Source: Pseudomonas brenneri (GTDB taxonomy: Bacteria; Pseudomonadota; Gammaproteobacteria; Pseudomonadales; Pseudomonadaceae). From it: DNA of 64,000 bases. Position 1 is the first letter of the stretch; every line of letters starts with the position of its first letter. Location: NCBI RefSeq assembly GCF_007858285.1, contig NZ_VFIL01000008.1, forward strand, positions 124,001 through 188,000. Direction: 5' to 3'. Both the position numbers and the translations under genes were made by a program. This document shows positions 53,173-61,250 of this stretch, in pieces. The notes under the pieces are model-generated. The model was not told the origin of the DNA. It ran no database searches and saw nothing but the letters and a program-made list of their open reading frames with translations.

Positions 53173-55437
53173 ATGAGTGACATCCTTGCAGACAGCTTAG
53201 ACGGCGTAGAACGCCGGTCGCTGGCTGACTTCACCGAAAATGCCTACCTCAACTACTCCATGTACGTGATCATGGACCGTGCCCTGCCGCATATCGGCGA
53301 CGGCCTGAAACCAGTACAGCGGCGCATTATCTACGCCATGAGTGAGTTGGGCCTGGACGCCGACTCCAAGCACAAGAAATCGGCGCGTACCGTCGGTGAC
53401 GTGCTCGGCAAGTTCCACCCCCACGGCGACTCGGCGTGCTACGAAGCCATGGTGCTGATGGCCCAGCCGTTCAGCTACCGCTACACCCTGGTCGACGGCC
53501 AGGGCAACTGGGGTGCGCCGGATGATCCCAAGTCGTTCGCCGCCATGCGTTACACCGAGGCGCGGCTGTCGCGCTATTCCGAAGTGCTGCTCAGCGAGCT
53601 GGGCCAGGGCACCGCAGACTGGGGCCCGAACTTCGACGGCACCCTCGACGAACCGCTGGTCTTGCCGGCGCGCCTGCCCAATATCCTGCTCAACGGCACC
53701 ACCGGCATCGCCGTGGGCATGGCCACCGACGTACCGCCGCACAACCTGCGCGAAGTCGCCACGGCCTGCGTGCGTTTGCTCGATGAGCCCAAGGCCACGG
53801 TCGAGCAGTTGTGCGAGCATATCCAGGGCCCGGACTACCCGACCGAAGCGGAAATCATCACCCCGCGCGCCGACCTGCTGAAAATGTACGAGACCGGCAA
53901 GGGCTCGGTGCGCATGCGTGCCGTGTACCACATCGAAGATGGCGACATTATCGTCACCGCCTTGCCGCACCAGGTCTCCGGCGCCAAAGTGCTGGAACAG
54001 ATTGCCGCGCTGATGCAGGCCAAGCCGTCGAAACTGCCGCAAGTCGCAGACCTGCGTGACGAGTCCGACCACGAAAACCCGTGCCGCATCGTGATCATTC
54101 CGACCAACAGCCGGGTCGACCATGAAGTGCTGATGCAGCACCTGTTTGCCAGCACCGAGCTGGAGTCCAGTTACCGAGTCAACGTCAATATCATCGGCCT
54201 GGATGGCAAGCCGCAGCTGAAAAACCTGCGCAACCTGCTGGTGGAGTGGCTGGAGTTCCGGGTCAATACCGTACGCCGCCGCCTGCAATTTCGCCTGGAC
54301 AAGGTCGAGCGTCGCCTGCACCTGTTGGACGGCTTGCTGATTGCCTATCTCAACCTGGATGAAGTGATTCATATCATCCGTACCGCCGAGCACCCGAAAG
54401 CCGAGTTGATCGCGCGTTTCGAGTTGAGCGAGATCCAGGCCGACTACATCCTCGATACCCGTTTGCGCCAGTTGGCGCGCCTGGAAGAGATGAAGTTGCG
54501 CGACGAGCAGGACGCGTTGCTCAAGGAACAAGCCAAGCTGCAAGCGCTGCTGGGTAGTGAAGCCAAGCTCAAGAAACTGGTGCGCAGCGAGCTGATCAAG
54601 GACGCAGAAACCTATGGTGACGACCGTCGTTCGCCGATTGTCGAGCGTACCGAAGCCAAGGCCCTGACCGAAACCGAGCTGTTGCCCAACGAGAAAATTA
54701 CCGTCGTTCTGTCGGAAAAGGGTTGGGTTCGCTCCGCCAAGGGGCATGATATTGACGCCACCGGCCTGTCTTACAAGGCCGGCGATGGGTTCAAGACTGC
54801 TGCAGCCGGGCGCTCCAACCAGTTTGCGGTGTTTATCGACTCCACCGGGCGCAGTTATTCGGTGCCGGCGCATACCTTGCCGTCAGCACGAGGCCAGGGC
54901 GAACCGTTGACCGGTCGCCTGACACCACCGCCAGGGGCAAGTTTTGAATGTGTATTGCTGCCTGATGATGACTCGCTGTACGTCATCGCCTCCGATGCCG
55001 GCTACGGCTTCGTGGTCAAGGGCGAGGATTTGCAGGCCAAGAACAAGGCGGGCAAGGCCCTGTTGAGCCTGCCGAACAACGCCAAGGTGATCTTGCCGCG
55101 TCCGGTCGAGGACCGTGAAGGCAATTGGCTGGCATCGGTGACCACAGAAGGGCGCTTGCTGGTGTTCAAGATCAGCGACCTGCCGCAGCTGGGCAAGGGC
55201 AAGGGCAACAAGATCATTGGGATTCCAGGAGAGCGGGTGGCCAGTCGCGAAGAGTACGTGACCGACATCGCAGTGATCCCGGAAGGTTCGACCCTGGTGC
55301 TGCAGGCCGGCAAACGCACGCTGTCGCTGCGTCCTGACGATCTTGAGCACTACAAGGGCGAGCGCGGTCGCCGCGGGAACAAATTGCCCCGTGGCTTCCA
55401 GCGAGTAGATGCATTGCTGGTGGAAACACCGGCTTAA
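53173..55437 (+). CDS. parC: DNA topoisomerase IV subunit A
   Basis: ParC is the DNA-cleaving subunit of topoisomerase IV. The start at ATG 53173 (MSDILADSLDGVERRSLADF) has TGAGG upstream and gives 754 residues. The catalytic Tyr is in MRYTEARLSRYSE; the quinolone pocket reads HPHGDSACYEAM, with the wild-type Ser and Glu. The C-terminal beta-propeller (about 500-740) is complete. It forms one unit with parE and two small genes between them. Confidence 0.97.
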   Translation: MSDILADSLDGVERRSLADFTENAYLNYSMYVIMDRALPHIGDGLKPVQRRIIYAMSELGLDADSKHKKSARTVGDVLGKFHPHGDSACYEAMVLMAQPFSYRYTLVDGQGNWGAPDDPKSFAAMRYTEARLSRYSEVLLSELGQGTADWGPNFDGTLDEPLVLPARLPNILLNGTTGIAVGMATDVPPHNLREVATACVRLLDEPKATVEQLCEHIQGPDYPTEAEIITPRADLLKMYETGKGSVRMRAVYHIEDGDIIVTALPHQVSGAKVLEQIAALMQAKPSKLPQVADLRDESDHENPCRIVIIPTNSRVDHEVLMQHLFASTELESSYRVNVNIIGLDGKPQLKNLRNLLVEWLEFRVNTVRRRLQFRLDKVERRLHLLDGLLIAYLNLDEVIHIIRTAEHPKAELIARFELSEIQADYILDTRLRQLARLEEMKLRDEQDALLKEQAKLQALLGSEAKLKKLVRSELIKDAETYGDDRRSPIVERTEAKALTETELLPNEKITVVLSEKGWVRSAKGHDIDATGLSYKAGDGFKTAAAGRSNQFAVFIDSTGRSYSVPAHTLPSARGQGEPLTGRLTPPPGASFECVLLPDDDSLYVIASDAGYGFVVKGEDLQAKNKAGKALLSLPNNAKVILPRPVEDREGNWLASVTTEGRLLVFKISDLPQLGKGKGNKIIGIPGERVASREEYVTDIAVIPEGSTLVLQAGKRTLSLRPDDLEHYKGERGRRGNKLPRGFQRVDALLVETPA

Positions 55438-55452
55438 GGCGATATAGAGCAC

Positions 55453-55493
55453 CCGATCTACGAATTTAACCCGTAGATCGGCGCTTTCGCGCT
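55453..55493 (+). terminator. Hairpin after parC, probable terminator
   Basis: CCGATCTACG (55453-55462) and CGTAGATCGG (55472-55481) form a perfect 10-bp stem with a 9-base loop 15 bp after the parC stop. The following CGCTTTCGCGC is only weakly T-rich, so termination may be partial. Confidence 0.55.
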
Positions 55494-55614
55494 GGAGTCA
55501 TGGCGCATATTCACGGATGATATGGCCTTTCCAGCGCCGGCGTGGCTGAGCGCGTATAGGTTATTTTTAGTATTACATTGTGGTTTGCCTTGTGGCAGCC
55601 ACCTGGATGGGATG

Positions 55615-56322
55615 ATGACTGCTCCACGCCTTCCTTTATTTTTGATGCTCGCTGGCCTTTTGGGGTTGGCGGGTTGCGCTACGCACCAGCCGGTGTCGCT
55701 GTACCAACTGGATAGCGGAAACCCTGCGCAGCCAGCGCAAAGTGCTGGCATGGCGGTCTTGCTCGGGCCGGTCGTGGTTGCCGATTACCTGCAACGTGAA
55801 ACCCTGCTGCAACGCCAGGACGATGGCAGCCTGCAAGGCTCCGTCGATGGCCGTTGGGCGGGCAGCCTGTCGTCGGATATCAACCAGTTGATGCTGCGCC
55901 AGGTGGCCGGCCACCTCGACAGCCAGCGTGTGGTGCTGTCGCCGGCACCTACCAGTTTCTCGCCCGATGTTCAGGTGCTGTTGACCATCACGCGCCTGGA
56001 CTCCGGGGCATCGCAGCCGGCAATCCTTGATGCGCAATGGCGCCTGATCGACCGCCGCGGCCAGGTGCGGGACAACCGCATCGTGCATCTGCAAGAACAA
56101 CACGCTGGCAGTACCGCTTCCCAGGTCCAGGCCCAGGGTGTGTTGTTGCAGCGTTTGGCAGAACAGCTGTCGGTAACCCTCAAGCCATTGGCCAACCAGC
56201 CACCGATTGCCGAGGCCCCGCGCAAACAGGCCCCGGCTCCTGCCAAGCCGGCAGCCCCGGAAAAGCCGAAGATCCCAATGGCTTCGCCGATTCGCACGGA
56301 CATGGAAGTGTTCCGCTTCTGA
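55615..56322 (+). CDS. PqiC-like ABC transport auxiliary lipoprotein
   Basis: Start set at the second of two adjacent ATGs (55612 and 55615), giving 235 residues. A lipoprotein signal ends at LAGC (MTAPRLPLFLMLAGLLGLAG, then Cys). The mature part carries the PqiC/YmbA (DUF330) pattern: SLYQLDSG, GPVVVADYLQRETLLQRQ and DINQLMLRQVAGHL. The C-terminal 40 residues are Pro/Ala/Lys-rich. PqiC works with MCE proteins in lipid movement between membranes, but no pqiAB genes are adjacent. It matches PA4965 in context. Confidence 0.82.
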   Translation: MTAPRLPLFLMLAGLLGLAGCATHQPVSLYQLDSGNPAQPAQSAGMAVLLGPVVVADYLQRETLLQRQDDGSLQGSVDGRWAGSLSSDINQLMLRQVAGHLDSQRVVLSPAPTSFSPDVQVLLTITRLDSGASQPAILDAQWRLIDRRGQVRDNRIVHLQEQHAGSTASQVQAQGVLLQRLAEQLSVTLKPLANQPPIAEAPRKQAPAPAKPAAPEKPKIPMASPIRTDMEVFRF

Positions 56323-56335
56323 GGTAACAGCCCCC

Positions 56336-56435
56336 TGTAGGAGCGAGCTTGCTCGCGAAAAACTCAAGGGCAACGCGCTCATTCAGGATAAGCGCGTTAA
56401 CGTTGACGATCTTCGCGAGCAAGCTCGCTCCTACA
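56336..56435 (-). repeat. REPIN copy 3, inverted relative to copies 1 and 2
   Basis: TGTAGGAGCGAGCTTGCTCG and its reverse complement bound a 100-bp element. Read on the minus strand, the interior (GATCGTCAACGTTAACGCG, later CCTGAATGAGCGCG) matches the interiors of the copies at 4781 and 35970. It lies just past the PqiC-like gene. Confidence 0.87.
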
Positions 56436-56445
56436 CAGAGCCAAT

Positions 56446-56483
56446 AAAAAGCCCACCCATGAGTGATCATGGGTGGGCTTTTT
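56446..56483. terminator. Bidirectional intrinsic terminator
   Basis: AAAAA, a perfect 10-bp stem (GCCCACCCAT 56451-56460 with ATGGGTGGGC 56469-56478) with an 8-base loop, and TTTTT make a symmetric terminator for the convergent PqiC-like and cyclase-like genes. Confidence 0.95.
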
Positions 56484-56496
56484 GTTGGGGGAGGAT

Positions 56497-58029
56497 TCAA
56501 CCCTTGTTGCGGGTCTCATGCATCCGCGCCAACTGGCGCTCCAGCATCGACGGATAAGGCTCCATCAACCGCTCTACACAGCACGCGCCTTCGGGGCTTG
56601 CAATCGGGCGGATCCGCGCACGCTGGCGGATCAAGGCGTCGTCGCTGATCTTGCGCTCCACCAGCAGCAGGTTGCGGCTGTGTTGCGACAAGGCCAGGGC
56701 GTCCTGGGCGTTTTCGGTCAGCAGCAGGTCGATCTGGCTCATGCCATACAGGTCGTCGCCCAGGGTCAGGCCCAGTTGCAGTTGCAGGGTGATGCCGCTA
56801 TCAGCGACTTCGATCTGCAACGCATGGCCCAGCGCCCGCAACAGCTCACCGCAGCAGATGGCGTTGGTCAGGTAGTCTTCGCCGCTGTCTTCGCTGTGGA
56901 ACAGCATCAAGGTGCTGCCGTCGTTCAGGGTGTGTAGCTCGCTCTGGTACAGCGAGGCCGCCTGGTCGAGGCAGTCGCGGTAGCGTTCCAGCAGCTCGGT
57001 CAAGCGTGCGCGGGGCAGGCGGCGCAGCTGTTCCTGGGCGCCCAGTTGCACGGCCAATACCGCACTGTGCTGTGGCTGTGTGTTGTGCGAGACCGCAGGT
57101 TTTGGCGCTACCACCGGGGTAGGCACCGACTCGTCGCGCAGGTCGGCAAACGGGTCGTCATCGTCCAGGCTGTCTTCGTCGGCCTTGATGGCTGTGCGCG
57201 GTACTGGCTTGAGGCCCGCCACTGGCGCCGACTCGTCGAAGCTCGGGTCGCGCAGGTTGCGCACTTCAAACTCGGGTTCGTCGTCGTAATCGGTGTCGTC
57301 AAACGCCGGTTCAGGCTCGACTTCCTGTACCACGGGCTCTGGAGCGAAGCTGGTGTGCAACTGGCGGGCAAGGTCGCCGATTTCATCCTGGCGGTCAGTG
57401 GCCGGGGTGTGCTCGTCGATATCGCGCAGCCAGATGCGCAATTGCATCAGGGGCGTGGAGATATGCCGGCCCAGGCGCAGGCTCAAGGCCAGGGCCAGCG
57501 CCAGCAGGATCGCGCTGAGGATCCCCATGCTTTGCAGGCTGATGGTCATCGGCTGCTGGAACTGTTGCATGTCCAGGCTGATACGCAATTGACCGGCCTT
57601 CACATCCTGAAACGTGATATTGCTCTGGTACAGGCCTTCGGCTTCACCCAGCAGGCCGTTCTTCGGGCGTTGCCCAGCCTCGGCCATGATCCGGTTGTCC
57701 ACGCTGTAGATGGCGGCGTGGGCCACCAGCGGGTTCTTGGTCAAGTTGTTGAGCAGCACGTTGAGGCTGAGGATGTCGTTGGACACCAGCAACTCAGTCG
57801 CCGAGGTGGCGGTCTGGGTCGTCAAGCTCTCGCCCAGGGCGTCGGCTTGCTCGTGCATGGCCTGTTTGAACTGCAAACCCATCACGCACGCATAGATCAC
57901 CAGGGCCAGGGCGACCAGGATCACGTTATGGCTGGCGATGCGTAATGCGATCGGTACACGGCGGTGGCGCAGTGCCCGGAAGATCAGCAGGAAGAAGTTA
58001 TCGGTTTTTACTGGCGTGGGCCGGTTCAC
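56497..58029 (-). CDS. Two-TM protein with degenerate class III cyclase-like domain
   Basis: The GTG at 58029 (encoding NRPTPVKTDNFFLLIFRALR after the initiator) gives 510 residues; longer in-frame starts are less likely. One TM helix (about 33-53), a periplasmic sensor-like domain (about 54-170), a second TM (about 172-192) and a HAMP-like segment are followed by an acidic linker (about 255-315). The C-terminal region (LTELLERYRDCLDQ, LNDGSTLMLF, LQLGLTLGD) resembles class III nucleotide cyclases but lacks the first metal Asp. It matches PA4961. It is divergent from serB. A sensor role is inferred. Confidence 0.7.
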   Translation of the reverse strand: MNRPTPVKTDNFFLLIFRALRHRRVPIALRIASHNVILVALALVIYACVMGLQFKQAMHEQADALGESLTTQTATSATELLVSNDILSLNVLLNNLTKNPLVAHAAIYSVDNRIMAEAGQRPKNGLLGEAEGLYQSNITFQDVKAGQLRISLDMQQFQQPMTISLQSMGILSAILLALALALSLRLGRHISTPLMQLRIWLRDIDEHTPATDRQDEIGDLARQLHTSFAPEPVVQEVEPEPAFDDTDYDDEPEFEVRNLRDPSFDESAPVAGLKPVPRTAIKADEDSLDDDDPFADLRDESVPTPVVAPKPAVSHNTQPQHSAVLAVQLGAQEQLRRLPRARLTELLERYRDCLDQAASLYQSELHTLNDGSTLMLFHSEDSGEDYLTNAICCGELLRALGHALQIEVADSGITLQLQLGLTLGDDLYGMSQIDLLLTENAQDALALSQHSRNLLLVERKISDDALIRQRARIRPIASPEGACCVERLMEPYPSMLERQLARMHETRNKG

Positions 58030-58162
58030 TTGCGCTCGGCTCTTGGTCCGTGAAGTTGACGCGCAGTATAGCGACAGGCCCAAGACCGGCAAAGCGCTGG
58101 CTGTGCCCGATGGTCACTGAAAGTGGGTAGAATGCGGTTTTTTTCCAGCCCGGGGGTGCGCT

Positions 58163-59374
58163 TTGCGCGAAATTGTCCTGATTAACATCACAGGTGAGGA
58201 CCGTCCGGGTCTTACCGCGGCCATCACTGGTGTTCTGGCCCAGGGTGGCGTGACCATTCTCGACATCGGCCAGGCCGTGATCCACGACACCCTGTCGTTC
58301 GGCATCCTGGTCGAGATCCCGAGCACCGAGCAGGCCTCGTCCGTGCTCAAAGACATCCTGTTTACGGCCTATAAGCTGGATCAGCAGGTTCGCTTTACTC
58401 CGGTTTCCGAAGAGGATTACCAGCACTGGGTGGCCGGCCAAGGCAAAAAGCGCCATATCGTCACGCTGCTGACGCGCAAGGTGACCGCCGAGCAATTGCA
58501 GCGTGTCAGTTCGATCACCGCGCAGTACGGTTTGAACATCGACCATATTGACCGTCTGTCGGGTCGCATGCCATTGGATACCCCGGCAGACCAGGGCAAG
58601 GGCTGTATCGAGTTCTCCGTGCGCGGTGAACCGGCCGATCCGCAGGCTCTGCGCGCCGAGTTCCTCAGCGTTGCCCAGGAGTTGAATGTCGATATCGCCT
58701 TCCAGGAAGACTCGCTGTTCCGTCGTAACCGCCGCCTGGCGGTGTTCGACATGGACTCGACGCTGATCGAAGCCGAAGTCATCGACGAGTTGGCCAAGGC
58801 TGCGGGCGTTGGCGAGCAAGTTTGCGCGATCACTGAACGCGCGATGGCGGGTGAGTTGGACTTTCGCGCCAGCTTCAAGGAGCGCCTGGCGCTGCTCAAG
58901 GGCCTGGATGTCAGTGTGTTGGACTCCATCGGCGCATCCCTGCGCTTGACCGAAGGCGCCGAGACCCTGTTCGCCGAACTCAAGCGCCTGGGCTACAAGA
59001 CCGCGATCCTGTCGGGCGGCTTTACCTACTTCGCCAAGCAATTGCAGGCCAAGCTGGGCATCGACTATGTGTTCGCCAACGAGCTGGAAGTGGTGGATGG
59101 CAAGGTGACGGGCGTGGCGGTCGAGCCGATTGTCGACGCGCAGCGCAAAGCTGATCTGCTACGGGAGTTGGCGCACAAGGAAGGTTTGCGTCTGGAGCAG
59201 ACCATTGCGGTCGGCGACGGTGCCAACGACTTGCCGATGCTGGCAATCGCCGGGCTGGGCGTGGCGTTCCGTGCCAAGCCTTTGGTCAAGCAATCGGCCA
59301 AGCAGGCGATTTCGACCCTGGGGCTGGACGGTGTTCTGTATCTGTTGGGCTTTCGCGACCGCGACGGCCAATAA
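58163..59374 (+). CDS. serB: Phosphoserine phosphatase SerB with ACT domains
   Basis: SerB performs the last step of serine synthesis, dephosphorylating phosphoserine. The 403-residue form carries N-terminal ACT-type regulatory repeats (REIVLINITGEDRPGLTAAI and a second one to about residue 160). The HAD domain has the nucleophile motif FDMDSTLIEAEVIDE, SGGFTYF and VGDGANDLPM. The TTG start at 58163 follows GGGGGTG. A -10-like TAGAAT followed by GCGG is at 58128-58137. In PAO1 fimX and another gene lie between serB and psd; here they are absent. Confidence 0.96.
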   Translation: MREIVLINITGEDRPGLTAAITGVLAQGGVTILDIGQAVIHDTLSFGILVEIPSTEQASSVLKDILFTAYKLDQQVRFTPVSEEDYQHWVAGQGKKRHIVTLLTRKVTAEQLQRVSSITAQYGLNIDHIDRLSGRMPLDTPADQGKGCIEFSVRGEPADPQALRAEFLSVAQELNVDIAFQEDSLFRRNRRLAVFDMDSTLIEAEVIDELAKAAGVGEQVCAITERAMAGELDFRASFKERLALLKGLDVSVLDSIGASLRLTEGAETLFAELKRLGYKTAILSGGFTYFAKQLQAKLGIDYVFANELEVVDGKVTGVAVEPIVDAQRKADLLRELAHKEGLRLEQTIAVGDGANDLPMLAIAGLGVAFRAKPLVKQSAKQAISTLGLDGVLYLLGFRDRDGQ

Positions 59375-59395
59375 CGACAGAAACGTGCTCATCAA

Positions 59396-59467
59396 TGTGG
59401 GAGCTGGCTTGCCTGCGATAGCGGTGTTGGACTCACCATCGTCATCGCAGGCAAGCCAGCTCCCACA
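59396..59467. repeat. REPIN (TGTGGGAGCTGGC type) between serB and psd
   Basis: TGTGGGAGCTGGCTTGCCTG starts at 59396, and its reverse complement ends TCCCACA at 59467. This 72-bp inverted pair differs from the others by CTGGCTTGCCTGCGATAGCG, the third REP type of P. fluorescens. It lies between convergent serB and psd and may end both transcripts. Confidence 0.8.
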
Positions 59468-59500
59468 TTGATTGGGTTCCGGCTTCAAATCTGTGGGGGA

Positions 59501-60361
59501 TCAGGCTTTCGGCAGCGCGATACCCTGGCCCATCTGCACCGGCGTACCCGCCGCCAGTTCTTCGGCCCACTTCACCTGATCCGGCCCAAACAGCACGATG
59601 GCGGTCGAACCCAGCTTGAAACGCCCCAGTTCCGCACCTTTTTCCAGGTGGATCGGTGCGCGGGCGGCTTCGTCGTAACGGACGGTTTTCAGTTCGCGCT
59701 TAGGCGGCGTCACCAGGCCGGCCCAGACGGTCTCGATCGACGCCACAATCATCGCGCCGACCAATACCACGGCCATCGGCCCACGTTCGGTATCGAACAC
59801 ACAGACAACGCGCTCGTTACGTGCGAACAGTTCCGGCACGTTTTCGGCGGTGGTCTGGTTGACCGAGAAAATCCGCCCAGGCACGTAGACCATTTCCCGC
59901 AGGGTGCCGGCCAGTGGCATGTGCACGCGGTGGTAGTCCTTTGGCGACAGGTAGATGGTGGCAAAGTCACCGCCCATGAAGGGTGCGGCAACAGCGGCGT
60001 CGCCACCGAGCAATTCCAGCACGCTGAAGCTGTGACCCTTGGCCTGGAACACTCGGCCGTGTTCAATCGGGCCGAGCTGGCTGACGGCGCCGTCTGCCGG
60101 GCTCAAGATCGCGCCAGGGGTTTGATCCAGTGGGCGTGCGCCCTCTTTCAAGGCGCGGGTGAAGAAGGCGTTGAAGTGCTCGTAAGCGGTCACGTCTTCG
60201 ACCAGGGCCTGGGACATGTCCACCTGATAGCGCTTGGCGAACCATGTGGTGAAGGCATTCTTGAACCAACGCACGCGGCACTCGGCAATGCAGCCGGCCA
60301 GGCGCGACAGCAGGTGGTGAGGCAGCAGGTACTGGCTGAGGATAAACAAACGCTTTTTCAT
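59501..60361 (-). CDS. psd: Phosphatidylserine decarboxylase
   Basis: Psd makes phosphatidylethanolamine at the inner membrane. The 286-residue proenzyme has the LGST cleavage motif (FKLGSTAIVLFG, about residue 250), where self-cleavage creates the pyruvoyl group on Ser. The conserved HMPLAGTL segment with its His is also present. The gene lies 16 bp downstream of the rhodanese gene, likely in one transcript, as in PA4957-PA4956. Confidence 0.96.
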   Translation of the reverse strand: MKKRLFILSQYLLPHHLLSRLAGCIAECRVRWFKNAFTTWFAKRYQVDMSQALVEDVTAYEHFNAFFTRALKEGARPLDQTPGAILSPADGAVSQLGPIEHGRVFQAKGHSFSVLELLGGDAAVAAPFMGGDFATIYLSPKDYHRVHMPLAGTLREMVYVPGRIFSVNQTTAENVPELFARNERVVCVFDTERGPMAVVLVGAMIVASIETVWAGLVTPPKRELKTVRYDEAARAPIHLEKGAELGRFKLGSTAIVLFGPDQVKWAEELAAGTPVQMGQGIALPKA

Positions 60362-60377
60362 GAACTGTCCTTAAACC

Positions 60378-61193
60378 TTAAATCTCGACGGGGGTGTCGG
60401 GGTGGTTGCCCCATTCGCCCCAGGAACCGGCATAACCTTTGACTCGCGGATAACCGAGCGCCTTGGCCACCAGGTAGGTGAAGCCAGAACGGTGGTGAGT
60501 CTGGCAGTGGGTAATGATTTCTTTGTCTTTGGTCAGGCCCAGGTCTTCGAGGATCTGCGGCATGTCGCGGCGGATCCGCAGGTTGCGCGCCTTGTCCATG
60601 CCCGCAGTCCATTCGAAGTTCACGGCGCCGGGAATATGCCCGCCTTTGGCTGCAAGGACTTTCTCTCCCGAGTATTCCAGCGGCCCGCGTGCATCCCAGA
60701 TCCCCAGGTCAGCAGCGCCGAGGCGGCTTTGCAGGTACTCGCGGGTGGCGGTGGGTTCGTCGTGCAGGGTCAGGCTGATCGGGCCGCCGACGGGTGCGGC
60801 GACCTCGGTGGACACAGGGTGTTTTTCATCCAGCCACGCCAGCAGGCCGCCATCGAGGTAGTGATACTTCTTGTGACCAATAACGTCGAGCAGCCAGATA
60901 AACCGCCCGGCCCAGCCGCCGCCCTCGTCGTCATACACCACGTAGGTGGCATCCGGGGTGTGGCCCAGTTCGCCGAACAGCTTTTCCAGATCGGCCTTGG
61001 CTGGCAGCAGCCCTGGTGCGGGTGGCTGGCCCAGTTGGGTGCGCTTTGGGTCAACGAAGTGCGCGCCGGGGATATGCCCTTCGGCGTAGCGTGCGGCGCT
61101 GGTGAGATCCACCAGAATCAACGGCTCGGCGGCGAGCCGGCCAAGCAGGTCGCTGGGCTCGATCACCAGCGGCAAGCCAGAAAAGTCAGGCAT
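60378..61193 (-). CDS. rhdA: Thiosulfate sulfurtransferase (rhodanese) RhdA
   Basis: The ATG at 61193 (MPDFSGLPLVIEPSDLLGRL) has GGGAG upstream and gives 271 residues, the same as Azotobacter and P. aeruginosa RhdA. Two rhodanese domains are present; the second has the active-site loop CQTHHRSG with the persulfide Cys near residue 230, and the first lacks it. It moves sulfane sulfur from thiosulfate to thiophilic acceptors. psd follows on the same strand. Confidence 0.95.
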   Translation of the reverse strand: MPDFSGLPLVIEPSDLLGRLAAEPLILVDLTSAARYAEGHIPGAHFVDPKRTQLGQPPAPGLLPAKADLEKLFGELGHTPDATYVVYDDEGGGWAGRFIWLLDVIGHKKYHYLDGGLLAWLDEKHPVSTEVAAPVGGPISLTLHDEPTATREYLQSRLGAADLGIWDARGPLEYSGEKVLAAKGGHIPGAVNFEWTAGMDKARNLRIRRDMPQILEDLGLTKDKEIITHCQTHHRSGFTYLVAKALGYPRVKGYAGSWGEWGNHPDTPVEI

Positions 61194-61250
61194 GTGAGGT
61201 CTCCCGGGCACTAGGTTGAGCGATAAAAGAGGGCGATTGTAACGCAAGCA

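Noticed and set aside
53430..53470. Quinolone resistance mutation in ParC
   Set aside because: The pocket reads HPHGDSACYEAM, the wild-type residues, so no target mutation is present.
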